Part shown: piece by piece, positions 49,540 through 58,185 of the stretch
How positions within the stretch are numbered: the stretch's first letter is position 1
Layout: each line of letters starts with the position of its first letter
Assembly (NCBI GenBank): GCA_963810485.1
Contig: CAWENQ010000004.1
Coordinates: 434,001 to 498,000 of the forward strand
Direction of reading: 5' to 3'
Source of the DNA: DATKFM01 sp963810485
GTDB lineage: Bacteria; Pseudomonadota; Alphaproteobacteria; Dongiales; Dongiaceae
Length of the DNA stretch: 64,000 nucleotides
Notes under the pieces: model-generated
What the model was told of the DNA's origin: nothing
Database searches by the model: none
The model's input: only the letters and a program-made list of their open reading frames with translations
Made by a program: the position numbers and the translations under genes

Positions 49540-50352
49540 ATGGCGTCGCGCTCTGCCGTCATCAATGTCATGGTCCGCGCCGCGCAGAAGGCGTCGAAGC
49601 GGCTGAAGCGCGACTTCGGCGAGGTCGAGCATCTGCAGGTCTCGGTCAAGGGGCCTGGCGATTTCGTTTCCAACGCGGATCTGCGGGCGGAGCAGACGCT
49701 CCGCGAGGAGCTGCTGAAGGCGCGGCCCGACTTCGGCTTCGTGCTGGAGGAAGGCGGCATCCAGGAAGGCAGCGACCCCGATCACCGCTGGCATGTGGAC
49801 CCGCTGGATGGCACCACCAACTTCCTGCACAGCATTCCGCATTTCGCCATCTCCATCGGGCTGGAGCGCGCGGGCGAGATCATCGCCGGCGTGGTCTATG
49901 ACCCGATCAAGGAAGAGCTGTTCTGGGCCGAGAAGGGCATCGGCTGCTATCTCAACGACCGGCGGTTGCGGGTCTCCGCCCGGCGCAAGCTGGGCGAGTC
50001 GGTGGTCGCCACCGGTCTGACGCCGCGCAACCGCGCCAAGGAAACGGAACGGCAGGAATTCGTCGCCCAGATCGACCGGGTGGTGGAAGCGACCGCCGGC
50101 CTGCGGCGGTTCGGTTCGGCATCGCTGGACCTTGCCTACGTGGCGGCCGGCCGCTTCGACGCGTTCTGGGAAAGTGAACTGGCGTCCTGGGACATCGCGG
50201 CGGGCATCTGCCTGGTGCGCGAGGCCGGTGGCTTCGTCACGGAGATCAATGGCGGCCCGAACCTGCTGAAGACCGGCAGTACGCTGGCCTGCAATGTGCA
50301 TCTATATCAGTCATTCAAGAAGCTGCTGAACGAGGCGGCGAAGGCCCGCTGA
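49540..50352 (+). CDS. suhB: Inositol-monophosphatase-family protein
   Basis: A 270-aa Mg-dependent phosphatase of the IMPase fold. Metal ligands are in L-E-E-G-G (Glu), D-P-L-D-G-T-T-N-F and W-D-I-A-A-G. It could act on inositol-1-phosphate, or, as SuhB does, with RNA polymerase. ATG 49540 is the family start; the frame upstream is translated repeat. The gene symbol is by family and position next to efp. Confidence 0.88.
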   Translation: MASRSAVINVMVRAAQKASKRLKRDFGEVEHLQVSVKGPGDFVSNADLRAEQTLREELLKARPDFGFVLEEGGIQEGSDPDHRWHVDPLDGTTNFLHSIPHFAISIGLERAGEIIAGVVYDPIKEELFWAEKGIGCYLNDRRLRVSARRKLGESVVATGLTPRNRAKETERQEFVAQIDRVVEATAGLRRFGSASLDLAYVAAGRFDAFWESELASWDIAAGICLVREAGGFVTEINGGPNLLKTGSTLACNVHLYQSFKKLLNEAAKAR

Positions 50353-50499
50353 GATCAGGCGCATTGCGGCAAGAATCATGGCGAATCGGCGGGGTCTAGC
50401 GTGTTGTCGGATTCGGGCGGGCTGGACTATAGTGGCGCCGTTCGAATCATTGTTTTGTCAGACCCTGAGACTTCTCCCTGCCGACCGCGGCCAGCCTGC

Positions 50500-51243
50500 A
50501 TGAAAACAAATCACCGCCTTCACCCTCTCCTGTCAGCCGCCCTGATCGCCGTTGCCGCGGTCCTGTTCGCGCCGCAGGGCCTTGCCCAGGAACAGGAAGA
50601 GGCGCCGAGGGTCAATGTCATCGTCAATGACAGCGCGCTCGACGATCTGCCCTATGGCAGCGAGGAATTGCCGCTGCCGCCGCCGGACAAGCGGCCGATC
50701 AGCCGGCTGCTGATTGCGCCGAACGGCCGCATCGTCGGCACGGCCGATCTCTCGAGTTCGCCGGAAGCCACGGTTTCCGCAGCGCCGACGACGCCGATCC
50801 TGTCGACGGAACTGGACACGACGGGCGGGGAAACCGCGCCCACGGACGCGGAAGCTGCGCCCGAGCCGTCGGCCGAGGAAACAACCGCCGGCGAGCCGGC
50901 GCTGACTTCGGCGAACACCGAAGGCCTGCTGGAAGGGCAGCTCCGCATCCCCTTCGAGGAAGAGTCCAAGGTCATCCCGGAGACGGTGAAGGGCCAGATC
51001 GTCGGCCTGATCGAGAGGATGAACAGCGACTACGGCCTGCAGCTGCAGGTGCTCGCCTATGCCAGCGGCGACGATGACGAGATCGGCCATGCGCGCGGCG
51101 TGTCGCTGGCGCGGGCGCTGGCCATGCGCAACTTCCTGACCGAGAACGGACTGGACCTCTCGCGGATGGAAGTGCGCGCCCTCGGCAACACCGCCCAGGA
51201 AGATCCCGCCGACCGCGTGGATCTGATCCCGCTGGTTCAGTGA
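50500..51243 (+). CDS. OmpA-family envelope protein
   Basis: A 247-aa exported protein: signal peptide to about residue 29 (ending G-L-A-Q), a Pro/Glu/Thr-rich middle (about 60-150), then an OmpA-like C-domain from about 155 with G-L-Q-L-Q-V-L-A-Y-A-S and A-R-G-V-S-L-A-R-A-L-A-M-R-N-F-L. The domain should bind peptidoglycan. It is directly upstream of a MotA-like and a MotB-like gene and probably works with them. Confidence 0.85.
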   Translation: MKTNHRLHPLLSAALIAVAAVLFAPQGLAQEQEEAPRVNVIVNDSALDDLPYGSEELPLPPPDKRPISRLLIAPNGRIVGTADLSSSPEATVSAAPTTPILSTELDTTGGETAPTDAEAAPEPSAEETTAGEPALTSANTEGLLEGQLRIPFEEESKVIPETVKGQIVGLIERMNSDYGLQLQVLAYASGDDDEIGHARGVSLARALAMRNFLTENGLDLSRMEVRALGNTAQEDPADRVDLIPLVQ

Positions 51244-51286
51244 CAGGTCCCGGACAGATCCTCGCCGCTGCGAACAGGACGGTCGC

Positions 51287-52432
51287 ATGACCCGGCCGAC
51301 CCGCTATCTCCTGCTGATGATCCTCTGCATGATCGCGGTCGTTGCGCTGGGCGTGGTGCTGACGCCGCAGCTGAGCGCGGCCTATTCGCACAATCCCGCG
51401 CTGAATGCCGGCATCTTCGTCGTCTTCCTGATCGGCGTGGTGTTCATCTTCTGGCAGGTGTTGCGGCTGAAGCGGGAGATCGTCTGGATCGACCGGTTCC
51501 GCTCCGGCGATCCGACGCTGTCCACCGACCGCGGACCGCGGCTGCTGGCGCCGATGGCCGCGCATGCTGCGCGACCGCAAGGGCCGCTTCAGCCTGTCGG
51601 CGGCTGTCGCTGCGCTCGCTGCTGGATGGCATCAATTCGCGCCTCGACGAGTCCCACGACATTTCGCGCTATCTCATCGGGCTGCTGGTCTTCCTCGGCC
51701 TGCTCGGCACCTTCTGGGGCCTGCTGAAGACCATCGACGGCGTGGCCGGCACGCTCTCCACCATCAGCGTGGCGGGCGACGCCGACACAGCTTTTCGACC
51801 AGCTCAAGGCCGGCCTGCAGGCGCCGCTGGCCGGCATGGGCACGGCGTTCAGCTCGTCGCTGTTGGGCCTCGCGGGCTCGCTGGTGCTCGGCTTCCTCGA
51901 GCTGCAGGCGAGCCAGGCCCATAACCGCTTCTTCAACGAGCTGGAAGACTGGCTGTCCGGGCAGACGCGGCTCTCCTCCGGCGGGCCGCTGGGCGATGGC
52001 GAGCAGCCGATCCCCGCTTACATCCAGGCGCTGCTGGAACAGACCGCCGACAGCCTGGACAATCTGCAGCGCACCATGAGCCGCGGCGAGGAAGGCCGCG
52101 CCCAATCCAATGCCAGCCTGAATGCGCTGGCCAACGGCCTGTCGGACTTGACCGACCAGATGCGCAGCGAACAGCAGCTGATGAAGAAGCTGGCGGATGC
52201 GCAGGCGGAGCTGCGGCCGGCGCTGGCGCGCATGGCGGAGCTGGCGGCGTCAGGCGGTTTCGGCATCGACGACACCAGCCGCAACCACCTGCGCAACATC
52301 GACTTGCATATCACCAGGCTGATCGACCAGATCGGCCACGGCCAGCAGAACACCGTGCAGGAACTGCGCGGCGAGATCCGCATGGTCGCCCGCACCATCG
52401 CCGCCATCGCCGAAGGCGAGCAGCAGAGGTAG
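51287..52432 (+). CDS. MotA/TolQ/ExbB-type proton-channel protein, three frameshifts
   Basis: About 380 aa once single extra bases near 51561, 51599 and 51796 are ignored. Two N-terminal helices, then the channel region I-G-L-L-V-F-L-G-L-L-G-T-F-W-G-L and M-G-T-A-F-S-S-S-L-L-G-L-A-G-S-L, followed by a long coiled-coil C-terminus (about 220-380). It should form an ion motor with the MotB-like partner that starts 6 bp later. Not flagellar in context. Confidence 0.82.
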
Positions 52433-52438
52433 CCGCCC

Positions 52439-53812
52439 ATGGCCGCGATATCGCGAAGCCGCCGGCGCGATTTCAACGCCTGGCCGGGCTTTGTGGACGT
52501 GCTGAGCACGCTCCTGATGGTCGTCATCTTCGTGCTGATGGTGTTCGTCATCGCCCAGGTGTTCCTGAGCCGGGCGCTGACCGGCAGCCAGGATGCGCTG
52601 GCGGAATTGCAGACACAGCTTGCGGCGCTGTCGAACACGCTGGCGATGCGGGTCGAGGAAAAGGAAAAGCTTAGCGCGCAATTGACGGAGTTGTCGTCGA
52701 CGCTGGCCGCGGTGACCGCCAAGCGGGATGACCTCAGCCAGCAGCTCACGGTGGTGATCGGCGAACGGGATGCGCTCAGGAAAGAGCGCGACGCCTATGC
52801 CGCCGAACTGGCGGCCGCCCAGCAGGGCGCGGCCGAACTCGACGACAAGGCCAAGGCGGACCTGGCCGCGAAAGCCAAGGAGATCGAAGAGGCTTATAAG
52901 ACCGTCGAAGCCGACCGGGAGAAGATCACGGCCCTGCTGCGGGACATCGCCGTGCTGGAAAGCCTGCGGGACGAAATGGCGCGCAAGCTGCTGGCCCACG
53001 AAGATGCGCTCAAGCAGGCGGACGCAACGCGCTTGGCGACAGAGGATCAGCTCAAGAAGGCGGAAGCGACGCGGAAGGCGACGGAGGAAGAACTCAAGAA
53101 GGCGGAACTGTCGCTGAGCCTGAGCGAAGAAGAGCGGAAGAAGACCTCTTCGGACCTGATCGAGGAAAAGAAGATCTCGGAATCGGCGAGGCTGCAGATG
53201 GCGATGCTCAATCAGCAGCTCTTGGAATTGCGCAACCAGCTCGCGACGCTGAATGCCGCGCTCGACGCCTCCGAGCAGAAGGCCGAGGACCAGGAGGTGC
53301 AGATTGCCGACCTGGGTTCGCGGCTCAACGCGGCGCTGGCCAACAAGGTGGCGGAGCTGGCGTCCTACCGCTCGGAGTTCTTCGGGCGCCTGAAGGAAGT
53401 GCTGGGCGAGCGGCCGGATATCCAGGTGGTCGGCGACCGCTTCGTGTTCCAGTCGGAAGTGCTGTTCGCGGTGGGCTCCGCCGACATCGCCGAAGCGGGC
53501 AAGGCGCAGCTCGCGGGTTTCGCCAAAACGCTACTGGAAATCGCCGACAAAATTCCGCTGGAAATCGACTGGATCCTGCGGGTCGACGGCCACACCGATG
53601 CGCGGCCGATCGCCACCTTCCAGTTCGCCTCGAACTGGGAACTGTCATCGGCGCGGGCCATCGCCGTGGTGAAATACCTGGCGAGCCAGGGCGTGCCGCC
53701 GAACCGGCTGGTGGCGGCGGGCTTCGCCGAGAACCGGCCGCTGGATGCCTCCGGCAGCGAAGACGCCTACCGCCGCAACCGCCGCATCGAGCTGAAGCTG
53801 GATCAGCGCTAG
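52439..53812 (+). CDS. MotB-like peptidoglycan-binding protein with long coiled coil
   Basis: A 457-aa protein: one N-terminal helix with the channel Asp (W-P-G-F-V-D-V-L-S-T-L-L-M-V-V-I-F), a very long coiled coil (about 50-300, many K-K-A-E, E-E-L), and an OmpA/MotB C-domain (D-G-H-T-D-A-R-P near 375, N-R-R-I-E-L-K). This stator-like protein anchors the upstream ion channel to the wall across the periplasm. Function (envelope maintenance or transport) is not known. Its stop abuts the convergent ABC gene. Confidence 0.9.
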   Translation: MAAISRSRRRDFNAWPGFVDVLSTLLMVVIFVLMVFVIAQVFLSRALTGSQDALAELQTQLAALSNTLAMRVEEKEKLSAQLTELSSTLAAVTAKRDDLSQQLTVVIGERDALRKERDAYAAELAAAQQGAAELDDKAKADLAAKAKEIEEAYKTVEADREKITALLRDIAVLESLRDEMARKLLAHEDALKQADATRLATEDQLKKAEATRKATEEELKKAELSLSLSEEERKKTSSDLIEEKKISESARLQMAMLNQQLLELRNQLATLNAALDASEQKAEDQEVQIADLGSRLNAALANKVAELASYRSEFFGRLKEVLGERPDIQVVGDRFVFQSEVLFAVGSADIAEAGKAQLAGFAKTLLEIADKIPLEIDWILRVDGHTDARPIATFQFASNWELSSARAIAVVKYLASQGVPPNRLVAAGFAENRPLDASGSEDAYRRNRRIELKLDQR

Positions 53813-55651
53813 CTATTCCGCGATCTGCCGCAGCGATCGCTCTGCCTCCGCGAGCGACGGCTGCTCGAACTGCAGCGCGGCGAGGCGCGCATAGAGTCCG
53901 CCCTTGCGCACCAGGTCGGCGTGGGTGCCTTCCTCGACGATGCGGCCGTGATCCATGACGACGATGCGGTCGGCCTTCAGCACGGTCGCCAGGCGGTGGG
54001 CGATGATCAGCGTCGTGCGGCCCACCATCAGCCGGTCCAGGGCCTGCTGCACCATGCGCTCGCTCTCGGCGTCCAGCGCGCTGGTGGCTTCGTCCAGCAG
54101 CAACAGCGCGGGATCGCGCAGGATGGCGCGGGCGAGCGCGATGCGCTGGCGCTGGCCGCCTGACAGACGCACGCCCCGCTCGCCCAGCGCCGTGGCGAAA
54201 CCCTGCGGCTGGCGGTCGAGGAACTCGGTGGCGTAGGCGGCATCGGCGGCGGCGCGCACGGCGGCGTCATCGGCATCCGGCCGGCCATAGCGGATATTCT
54301 CCAGCGCCGAGGCGGCGAAGATCACCGGCTCCTGCGGCACCAGGCCGATGCGCGCCCTGACTTCAGCCGGATCGGCGGCGCGCAGCTCGACGCCGTCGAG
54401 CGTGATGGAACCGGATTGCGGATCGTAGAAGCGGAGCAGGAGCTGGAACACCGTGGTCTTGCCGGCGCCCGAGGGGCCGACGATGGCGACTTTCTCGCCG
54501 GCGCGCACATCCAGCGTGAAACGGGCGAGCGCCGCCGTCTCCGGCCGCGTGGGGTAGTGGAAGGTGACGTCATCGAACGCGACCGCGCCCGCCGCGGATT
54601 TCGGCAGCGGCACGGGACTCTCAGGTGCTGCGATCAAGGGCGGCGTGTTCAGGATCTCCGCCAGCCGTTCCATGGCGCCGGCCGCCCGCTGCAGATCGCC
54701 GAACACCTCGGCGATGGCGCCGATCGAGCCGGCGACGAAAGCGGCATAGATGATGAAAGCCGACAGCTCGCCGCCGCTGAGCCGTCCGGCCAGCACGTCA
54801 TGGCCGCCGATCCACAGCACGAAGGTGATGGCGCCGAACACCAGCAGCATGACGATCGCCACCAGCAGCGCCCGCTGGCGGATATAGGCGAAGGCGGCGG
54901 CGAGGCCGGCATCGATGCGGGCGCCGAGGAACTGCCGGTCCACCGCCTCATGGGTGAAGGCCTGCACCGTGCGCACCGCATGCAGGCTCTCTTCCGCGTA
55001 GGCGCTGACCTCGGCGATGCGGTCCTGGGTCTGGCGCGACAGGCGGCGCACCCGGCGGCCGAAGACGATGATCGGCAGCACCACCAGCGGCACCACCAGA
55101 AAGGCCAGGCCGGCCAGCTTCGGGCTGGTGATCAGCATCATGGTCACGCCGCCGGCGAACAGCAGCAGGTTGCGCAGCGACACGGAGACCGAAGTGGCCA
55201 CCACGGTCTGCAGCAGCGTGGCATCGACGGTCAGCCGCGACAGCACCTCGCCGGTGCGGGTGGATTCATAGAAGGCCGGGCTGAGGCCGATGATGTGGCG
55301 GTAGAGATGGCGGCGGATATCCGCCACCACCTGCTCGCCCACAGCGGCCAGCAGGGACACGCGGATAAAAGTGGCGGCCACGAGGACCGCCGTGCCCGAG
55401 ACGATGATCAGCAGCGCCTGGTCCAGCAGCCGGGCGTTCCCGGTGCCGAAGCCGCTGTCGATCAGGGCGCCGATGCCGCGGCCCAGGGCCAGCACCATGA
55501 TCGCCGCCACGCCGGCCGCGGTGACGGCGGCGGCCAGGCGCCAGCGGTAGGGCTTCACGAACGGCCAGAGATCCGCCAGCAGCCAGAGATCGCGGCTGAC
55601 GGCGCGGTCTTCGGCCGGTCGGGCAGTGCTGCCGATGGGTCGTCGGGCCAT
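53813..55651 (-). CDS. ABC exporter, fused membrane and ATPase domains (MsbA-like)
   Basis: A 612-aa half-transporter. Six membrane helices occupy residues about 40-330, and the nucleotide-binding domain from about 370 has Walker A G-P-S-G-A-G-K-T-T, signature L-S-G-G-Q-R-Q-R, Walker B L-L-L-L-D-E-A-T-S-A-L-D and switch A-H-R. Acts as a dimer, probably flipping lipids or exporting drugs. ATG 55651 fits the spacing to AAAGGTGG better than GTG 55666. It lacks the peptidase or C39-like domain and partner genes of a type I secretion exporter, so no link to the RTX protein is claimed. Confidence 0.93.
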   Translation of the reverse strand: MARRPIGSTARPAEDRAVSRDLWLLADLWPFVKPYRWRLAAAVTAAGVAAIMVLALGRGIGALIDSGFGTGNARLLDQALLIIVSGTAVLVAATFIRVSLLAAVGEQVVADIRRHLYRHIIGLSPAFYESTRTGEVLSRLTVDATLLQTVVATSVSVSLRNLLLFAGGVTMMLITSPKLAGLAFLVVPLVVLPIIVFGRRVRRLSRQTQDRIAEVSAYAEESLHAVRTVQAFTHEAVDRQFLGARIDAGLAAAFAYIRQRALLVAIVMLLVFGAITFVLWIGGHDVLAGRLSGGELSAFIIYAAFVAGSIGAIAEVFGDLQRAAGAMERLAEILNTPPLIAAPESPVPLPKSAAGAVAFDDVTFHYPTRPETAALARFTLDVRAGEKVAIVGPSGAGKTTVFQLLLRFYDPQSGSITLDGVELRAADPAEVRARIGLVPQEPVIFAASALENIRYGRPDADDAAVRAAADAAYATEFLDRQPQGFATALGERGVRLSGGQRQRIALARAILRDPALLLLDEATSALDAESERMVQQALDRLMVGRTTLIIAHRLATVLKADRIVVMDHGRIVEEGTHADLVRKGGLYARLAALQFEQPSLAEAERSLRQIAE

Positions 55652-55828
55652 GGTTGGCGGAGCCACCTTTCGAAGGGCCGGTTTGGCGGGCGGATGCTAC
55701 TGCCCAAGTAATTGACAATCCAATGGAATTTGCCGAGGCCTGGAGGCCCGGGGTGCGGCATGGGCGCGCTCTTGCGCCGCCGCCGCCCGTTGGTTATAAC
55801 CCCGGCCTCTTTTCCGGAGCCCGGTACC

Positions 55829-56056
55829 ATGAAAAAAGGCATTCACCCCGACTATCACGAGCTCAACATCGTGATGACGGATGGCAGCACGTTCAAGACC
55901 CGTTCCACCTATGGGAAGCCGGGCGATACGTTGCGCCTGGACATCGATCCGAAGTCCCATCCGGCCTGGACCGGCGTGCATCGCCTGATGGATACCGGCG
56001 GCCAGCTCGCCAAGTTCAACAAGCGCTTTTCCGGCATGGGCCTGAAGACAAAGTAA
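55829..56056 (+). CDS. rpmE: 50S ribosomal protein L31
   Basis: A 75-aa protein matching alphaproteobacterial L31 (M-K-K-G-I-H-P-D-Y-H-E, then S-H-P-A-W-T-G, F-N-K-R-F). It lacks the zinc-binding Cys pairs, i.e. the C-minus type. A GC-rich hairpin follows it (56083-56103). Confidence 0.96.
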   Translation: MKKGIHPDYHELNIVMTDGSTFKTRSTYGKPGDTLRLDIDPKSHPAWTGVHRLMDTGGQLAKFNKRFSGMGLKTK

Positions 56057-56082
56057 GGCAGATCAAGGAATTCGGTTAACGC

Positions 56083-56105
56083 GGCCGCCTTACGGGCGGC
56101 CGTTG
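56083..56105 (+). terminator. Hairpin after rpmE
   Basis: GGCCGCC and GGCGGCC around TTACG, with flanking AAC/GTT able to extend the stem. It lacks a proper T-run directly after it, so termination efficiency is uncertain. Confidence 0.5.
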
Positions 56106-56233
56106 CCGTTAAGGGCGATTTTTGCCCCGGGCGCCCGCCGCAAGCCCTTGAACCCCCCAAGTCCGATCCCACATCCACGGTCGCGAGGACGCCCAACCGG
56201 GGTCTCTCGCACTAACCGCGGCACATCGCCGCC

Positions 56234-56261
56234 CCATGTTGCTCAACTCTGGAGGATATGG
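56234..56261 (+). promoter_or_regulatory. ROSE-type RNA thermometer hairpin masking the hsp20 ribosome site
   Basis: CATGTTGCTC (56235-56244) pairs with GGAGGATATG (56251-56260), leaving one bulged G at 56241; the C-G pair 56234/56261 extends it. The U-U-(G)-C-U / A-G-G-A core with bulged G is the hallmark of ROSE elements, which hide the Shine-Dalgarno of small heat-shock genes until heat melts them. The SD GGAGGA is inside the stem and the ATG at 56267 follows. Pairing was worked out by hand. Confidence 0.75.
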
Positions 56262-56266
56262 ATCCC

Positions 56267-56737
56267 ATGCGGACCAACTTTGATCTTACCCCCCTCTTCC
56301 GTTCCACCATCGGTTTCGACCGGATGTCGCGCCTGCTCGACGCCGCCATGCGCGCCGACGACAGCGCCGTCTCCTACCCGCCCTACAACATCGAAGTCCT
56401 GGGCGAGAACGCCTATCGCCTGACCATGGCGATCGCCGGCTTCGGTGAGAACGACATCAACATCATCGTGCAGGAAAACTCGCTCTTGGTATCCGGCAAG
56501 ACCGGGAAGTCCGAGGAGGACAAGAAGTTCCTCTATCGCGGCATCGCCGGCCGCGCCTTCGAGCGCCGGTTCGAACTCGCCGACCATATCAAGGTCACGG
56601 GCGCGAGCCTGGTGCACGGCCTGCTCCATGTGGATCTGGCGCGCGAAGTGCCGGAAGCGATGAAGCCGCGCACGATCAAGATCGAGACCAAGTCGCAGCC
56701 GAAGCCGACGGTCATCGAAGGCGTCAAGGCTGCCTAA
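56267..56737 (+). CDS. Small heat-shock protein Hsp20 (IbpA family)
   Basis: A 156-aa alpha-crystallin chaperone: M-R-T-N-F-D-L-T-P-L-F-R-S-T-I-G-F-D-R start, Y-P-P-Y-N-I-E, and the core A-F-E-R-R-F-E-L-A-D. It holds unfolded proteins for refolding. ATG 56267 fits the SD spacing (10 bases); the ATG at 56258 lies inside the ROSE hairpin. The I-x-I anchor near the C-terminus is I-K-I-E. Confidence 0.95.
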   Translation: MRTNFDLTPLFRSTIGFDRMSRLLDAAMRADDSAVSYPPYNIEVLGENAYRLTMAIAGFGENDINIIVQENSLLVSGKTGKSEEDKKFLYRGIAGRAFERRFELADHIKVTGASLVHGLLHVDLAREVPEAMKPRTIKIETKSQPKPTVIEGVKAA

Positions 56738-56767
56738 GCTTTCTAATCTCCGGCGTAGAATGTCCCA

Positions 56768-56800
56768 GGGCCGGACGGGCAACCGTCCGGCCCTTCCCTT
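56768..56800 (+). terminator. Rho-independent terminator after hsp20
   Basis: GGGCCGGACGG and CCGTCCGGCCC form an 11-bp stem around GCAA, followed by TTCCCTTTT. It lies 31 bp after the hsp20 stop. Confidence 0.85.
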
Positions 56801-56834
56801 TTCCAGAAAAGAAATCAGATCACCAATCCATCAA

Positions 56835-57022
56835 ACCGCCCCCCTTGAGGGGGCGGTCGGAGCATCGAGCAACGCGAGATGATCCGGGTGGGGGTGGCTC
56901 GCTTTACGAAACCACGACCAGCTTCGCTTCAGCTTTCACCGATGGCGGCCGTGTCTGAGAACCCCCCATCTGACTCATCTCGCTGAAGCTCGATGAGCCA
57001 TCTTCCCCCTCAAGGGGGGAAG
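56835..57022. repeat. Palindromic repeat element, second copy of the type at 49303-49490
   Basis: Starts CCCCCCTTGAGGGGG and ends CTCATCTCGCTGAAGCTCGATGAG followed by TTCCCCCTCAAGGGGGGA, matching the 49.3-kb copy in order and sequence. It fills most of the 315-bp gap between hsp20 and the hydrolase gene. Confidence 0.75.
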
Positions 57023-57052
57023 ACTGCGTATTTCGCCTGAACGGGTTCCGCA

Positions 57053-57842
57053 TTAAACAAAATCCCTGAGCGCATCGGTCACGGCATCCGGCTGTTCGGT
57101 CATCATCATGTGGCCGGCGGTGGGGAGCGTGATCGTGCGCGCACCTGATAGCACGTCGATCAGCGGCTTGGCCTTCGACGGAGGCGTCATGCGGTCGGCG
57201 GCGCCCAGACAGGAACAGCGCCGGGCAGCGAACGGCGGCGGCACGCGCCTTCGCCTGATCATAGGCATTGCAGGCGGCGAGATCGGCGGCCAGCACGCCG
57301 TCATCTGCGCGGTCGATCAGCCTGACGGCGCCGCCGGCCATCCACAGGCCGGGCGCCGGATGGCCACCCACCTGACCGCGGCGGGCATGCCCCCAGGACG
57401 TGACCAGCTCGGCCGCCAGCACTTCATTGTGGTCGGCGGCGGCCTGGAGATCCGGATGCACCGGCATCCGCTCGGCCACGCCCAGCAGCGCCAATGCCCG
57501 CACGCGCTCCGGCCGGCGGGCCGCCAGATCCATGGCTATCAGAGCGCCCATGCTGTGGCCCACCAACGCCGCCTGGGCGATGTCCAGCTTGTCGAGCAGT
57601 GCTGGGACCCAATCCGCCATCTCCGCGATGGTGTTCAACGCCGGACCGGCGGACTTGCCGTGCCCCGGCAGATCCAGCGCCAGCACCGCCCGACCATGAT
57701 GGGCGAGATAGCGCGCCTGCAGGCTCCACACCGTCCGGTCCATGCCCGCCCCATGGATGAGAAGCACGGCGGGGAGAGACTTGTCGAAGGCGCGCCCGCC
57801 GGTTGCGGCAAAGGCGGTGCTGTTGCCGATTTCAAACTGCAT
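57053..57842 (-). CDS. Alpha/beta hydrolase, one frameshift
   Basis: About 262 aa after ignoring one extra base near 57210. Oxyanion H-G-A-G-M-D near residue 30, nucleophile Ser in V-G-H-S-M-G-A near 96, the acid region D-R-M-T-P-P after the shift, and the catalytic His in A-G-H-M-M-M. The substrate is unknown; esterases and C-C hydrolases share this pattern. ATG 57842 starts the similarity; the frame upstream reads through a repeat. Confidence 0.85.
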
Positions 57843-58185
57843 CAGGCTCTCCGACCGGCTACTGCGCAATGGATACGATACACATCCATCACAAACGCAT
57901 AGCCGATTAGTCCCCTCGCCCGCTCTGCGGGAGAGGGGGCGCAACATCCGCGTTCAGCGGATGTCGCGCGGGTAAGGGCTAGGTGCACGGGAAGTGAAAG
58001 CGCGGCGCGAGCGAGAAAAGGCAAAGCTCGAGTAGAATGTGTCCGGTTGCGGCTGCGTCGGCGCAAGTTGTGATTCCGGCGTCGACCCCTCACCCGCAAC
58101 ATCCGCTGAACGCGGATGCTGCGTGCCTCTCCCCCGCTTCGCGGGAGCGAGGCGTCAGTTTCATGCCCTGCAAGAAGACTGTGCA
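57843..58185. repeat. Gene-free gap with an inverted pair of palindromic repeats (57908-58160)
   Basis: CCCCTCGCCCGC ... GCAACATCCGCGTTCAGCGG (57908-57983) recurs in inverse as ACATCCGCTGAACGCGGATG ... (58083-58160). Together they look like one MITE-like element with terminal inverted repeats and about 100 bp between. No gene is seen. Confidence 0.75.

Noticed and set aside
51287..53812. A Zorya-like anti-phage system (ZorA/ZorB resemblance).
   Set aside because: No ZorC/ZorD/ZorE partner is present; the neighbours are an OmpA protein and an ABC exporter, and the operon sits among housekeeping genes.
53813..55651. The ABC exporter as the type I secretion system for the RTX protein.
   Set aside because: It has no C39-like domain and no membrane-fusion or outer-membrane partner gene nearby, and lies 16 kb away.
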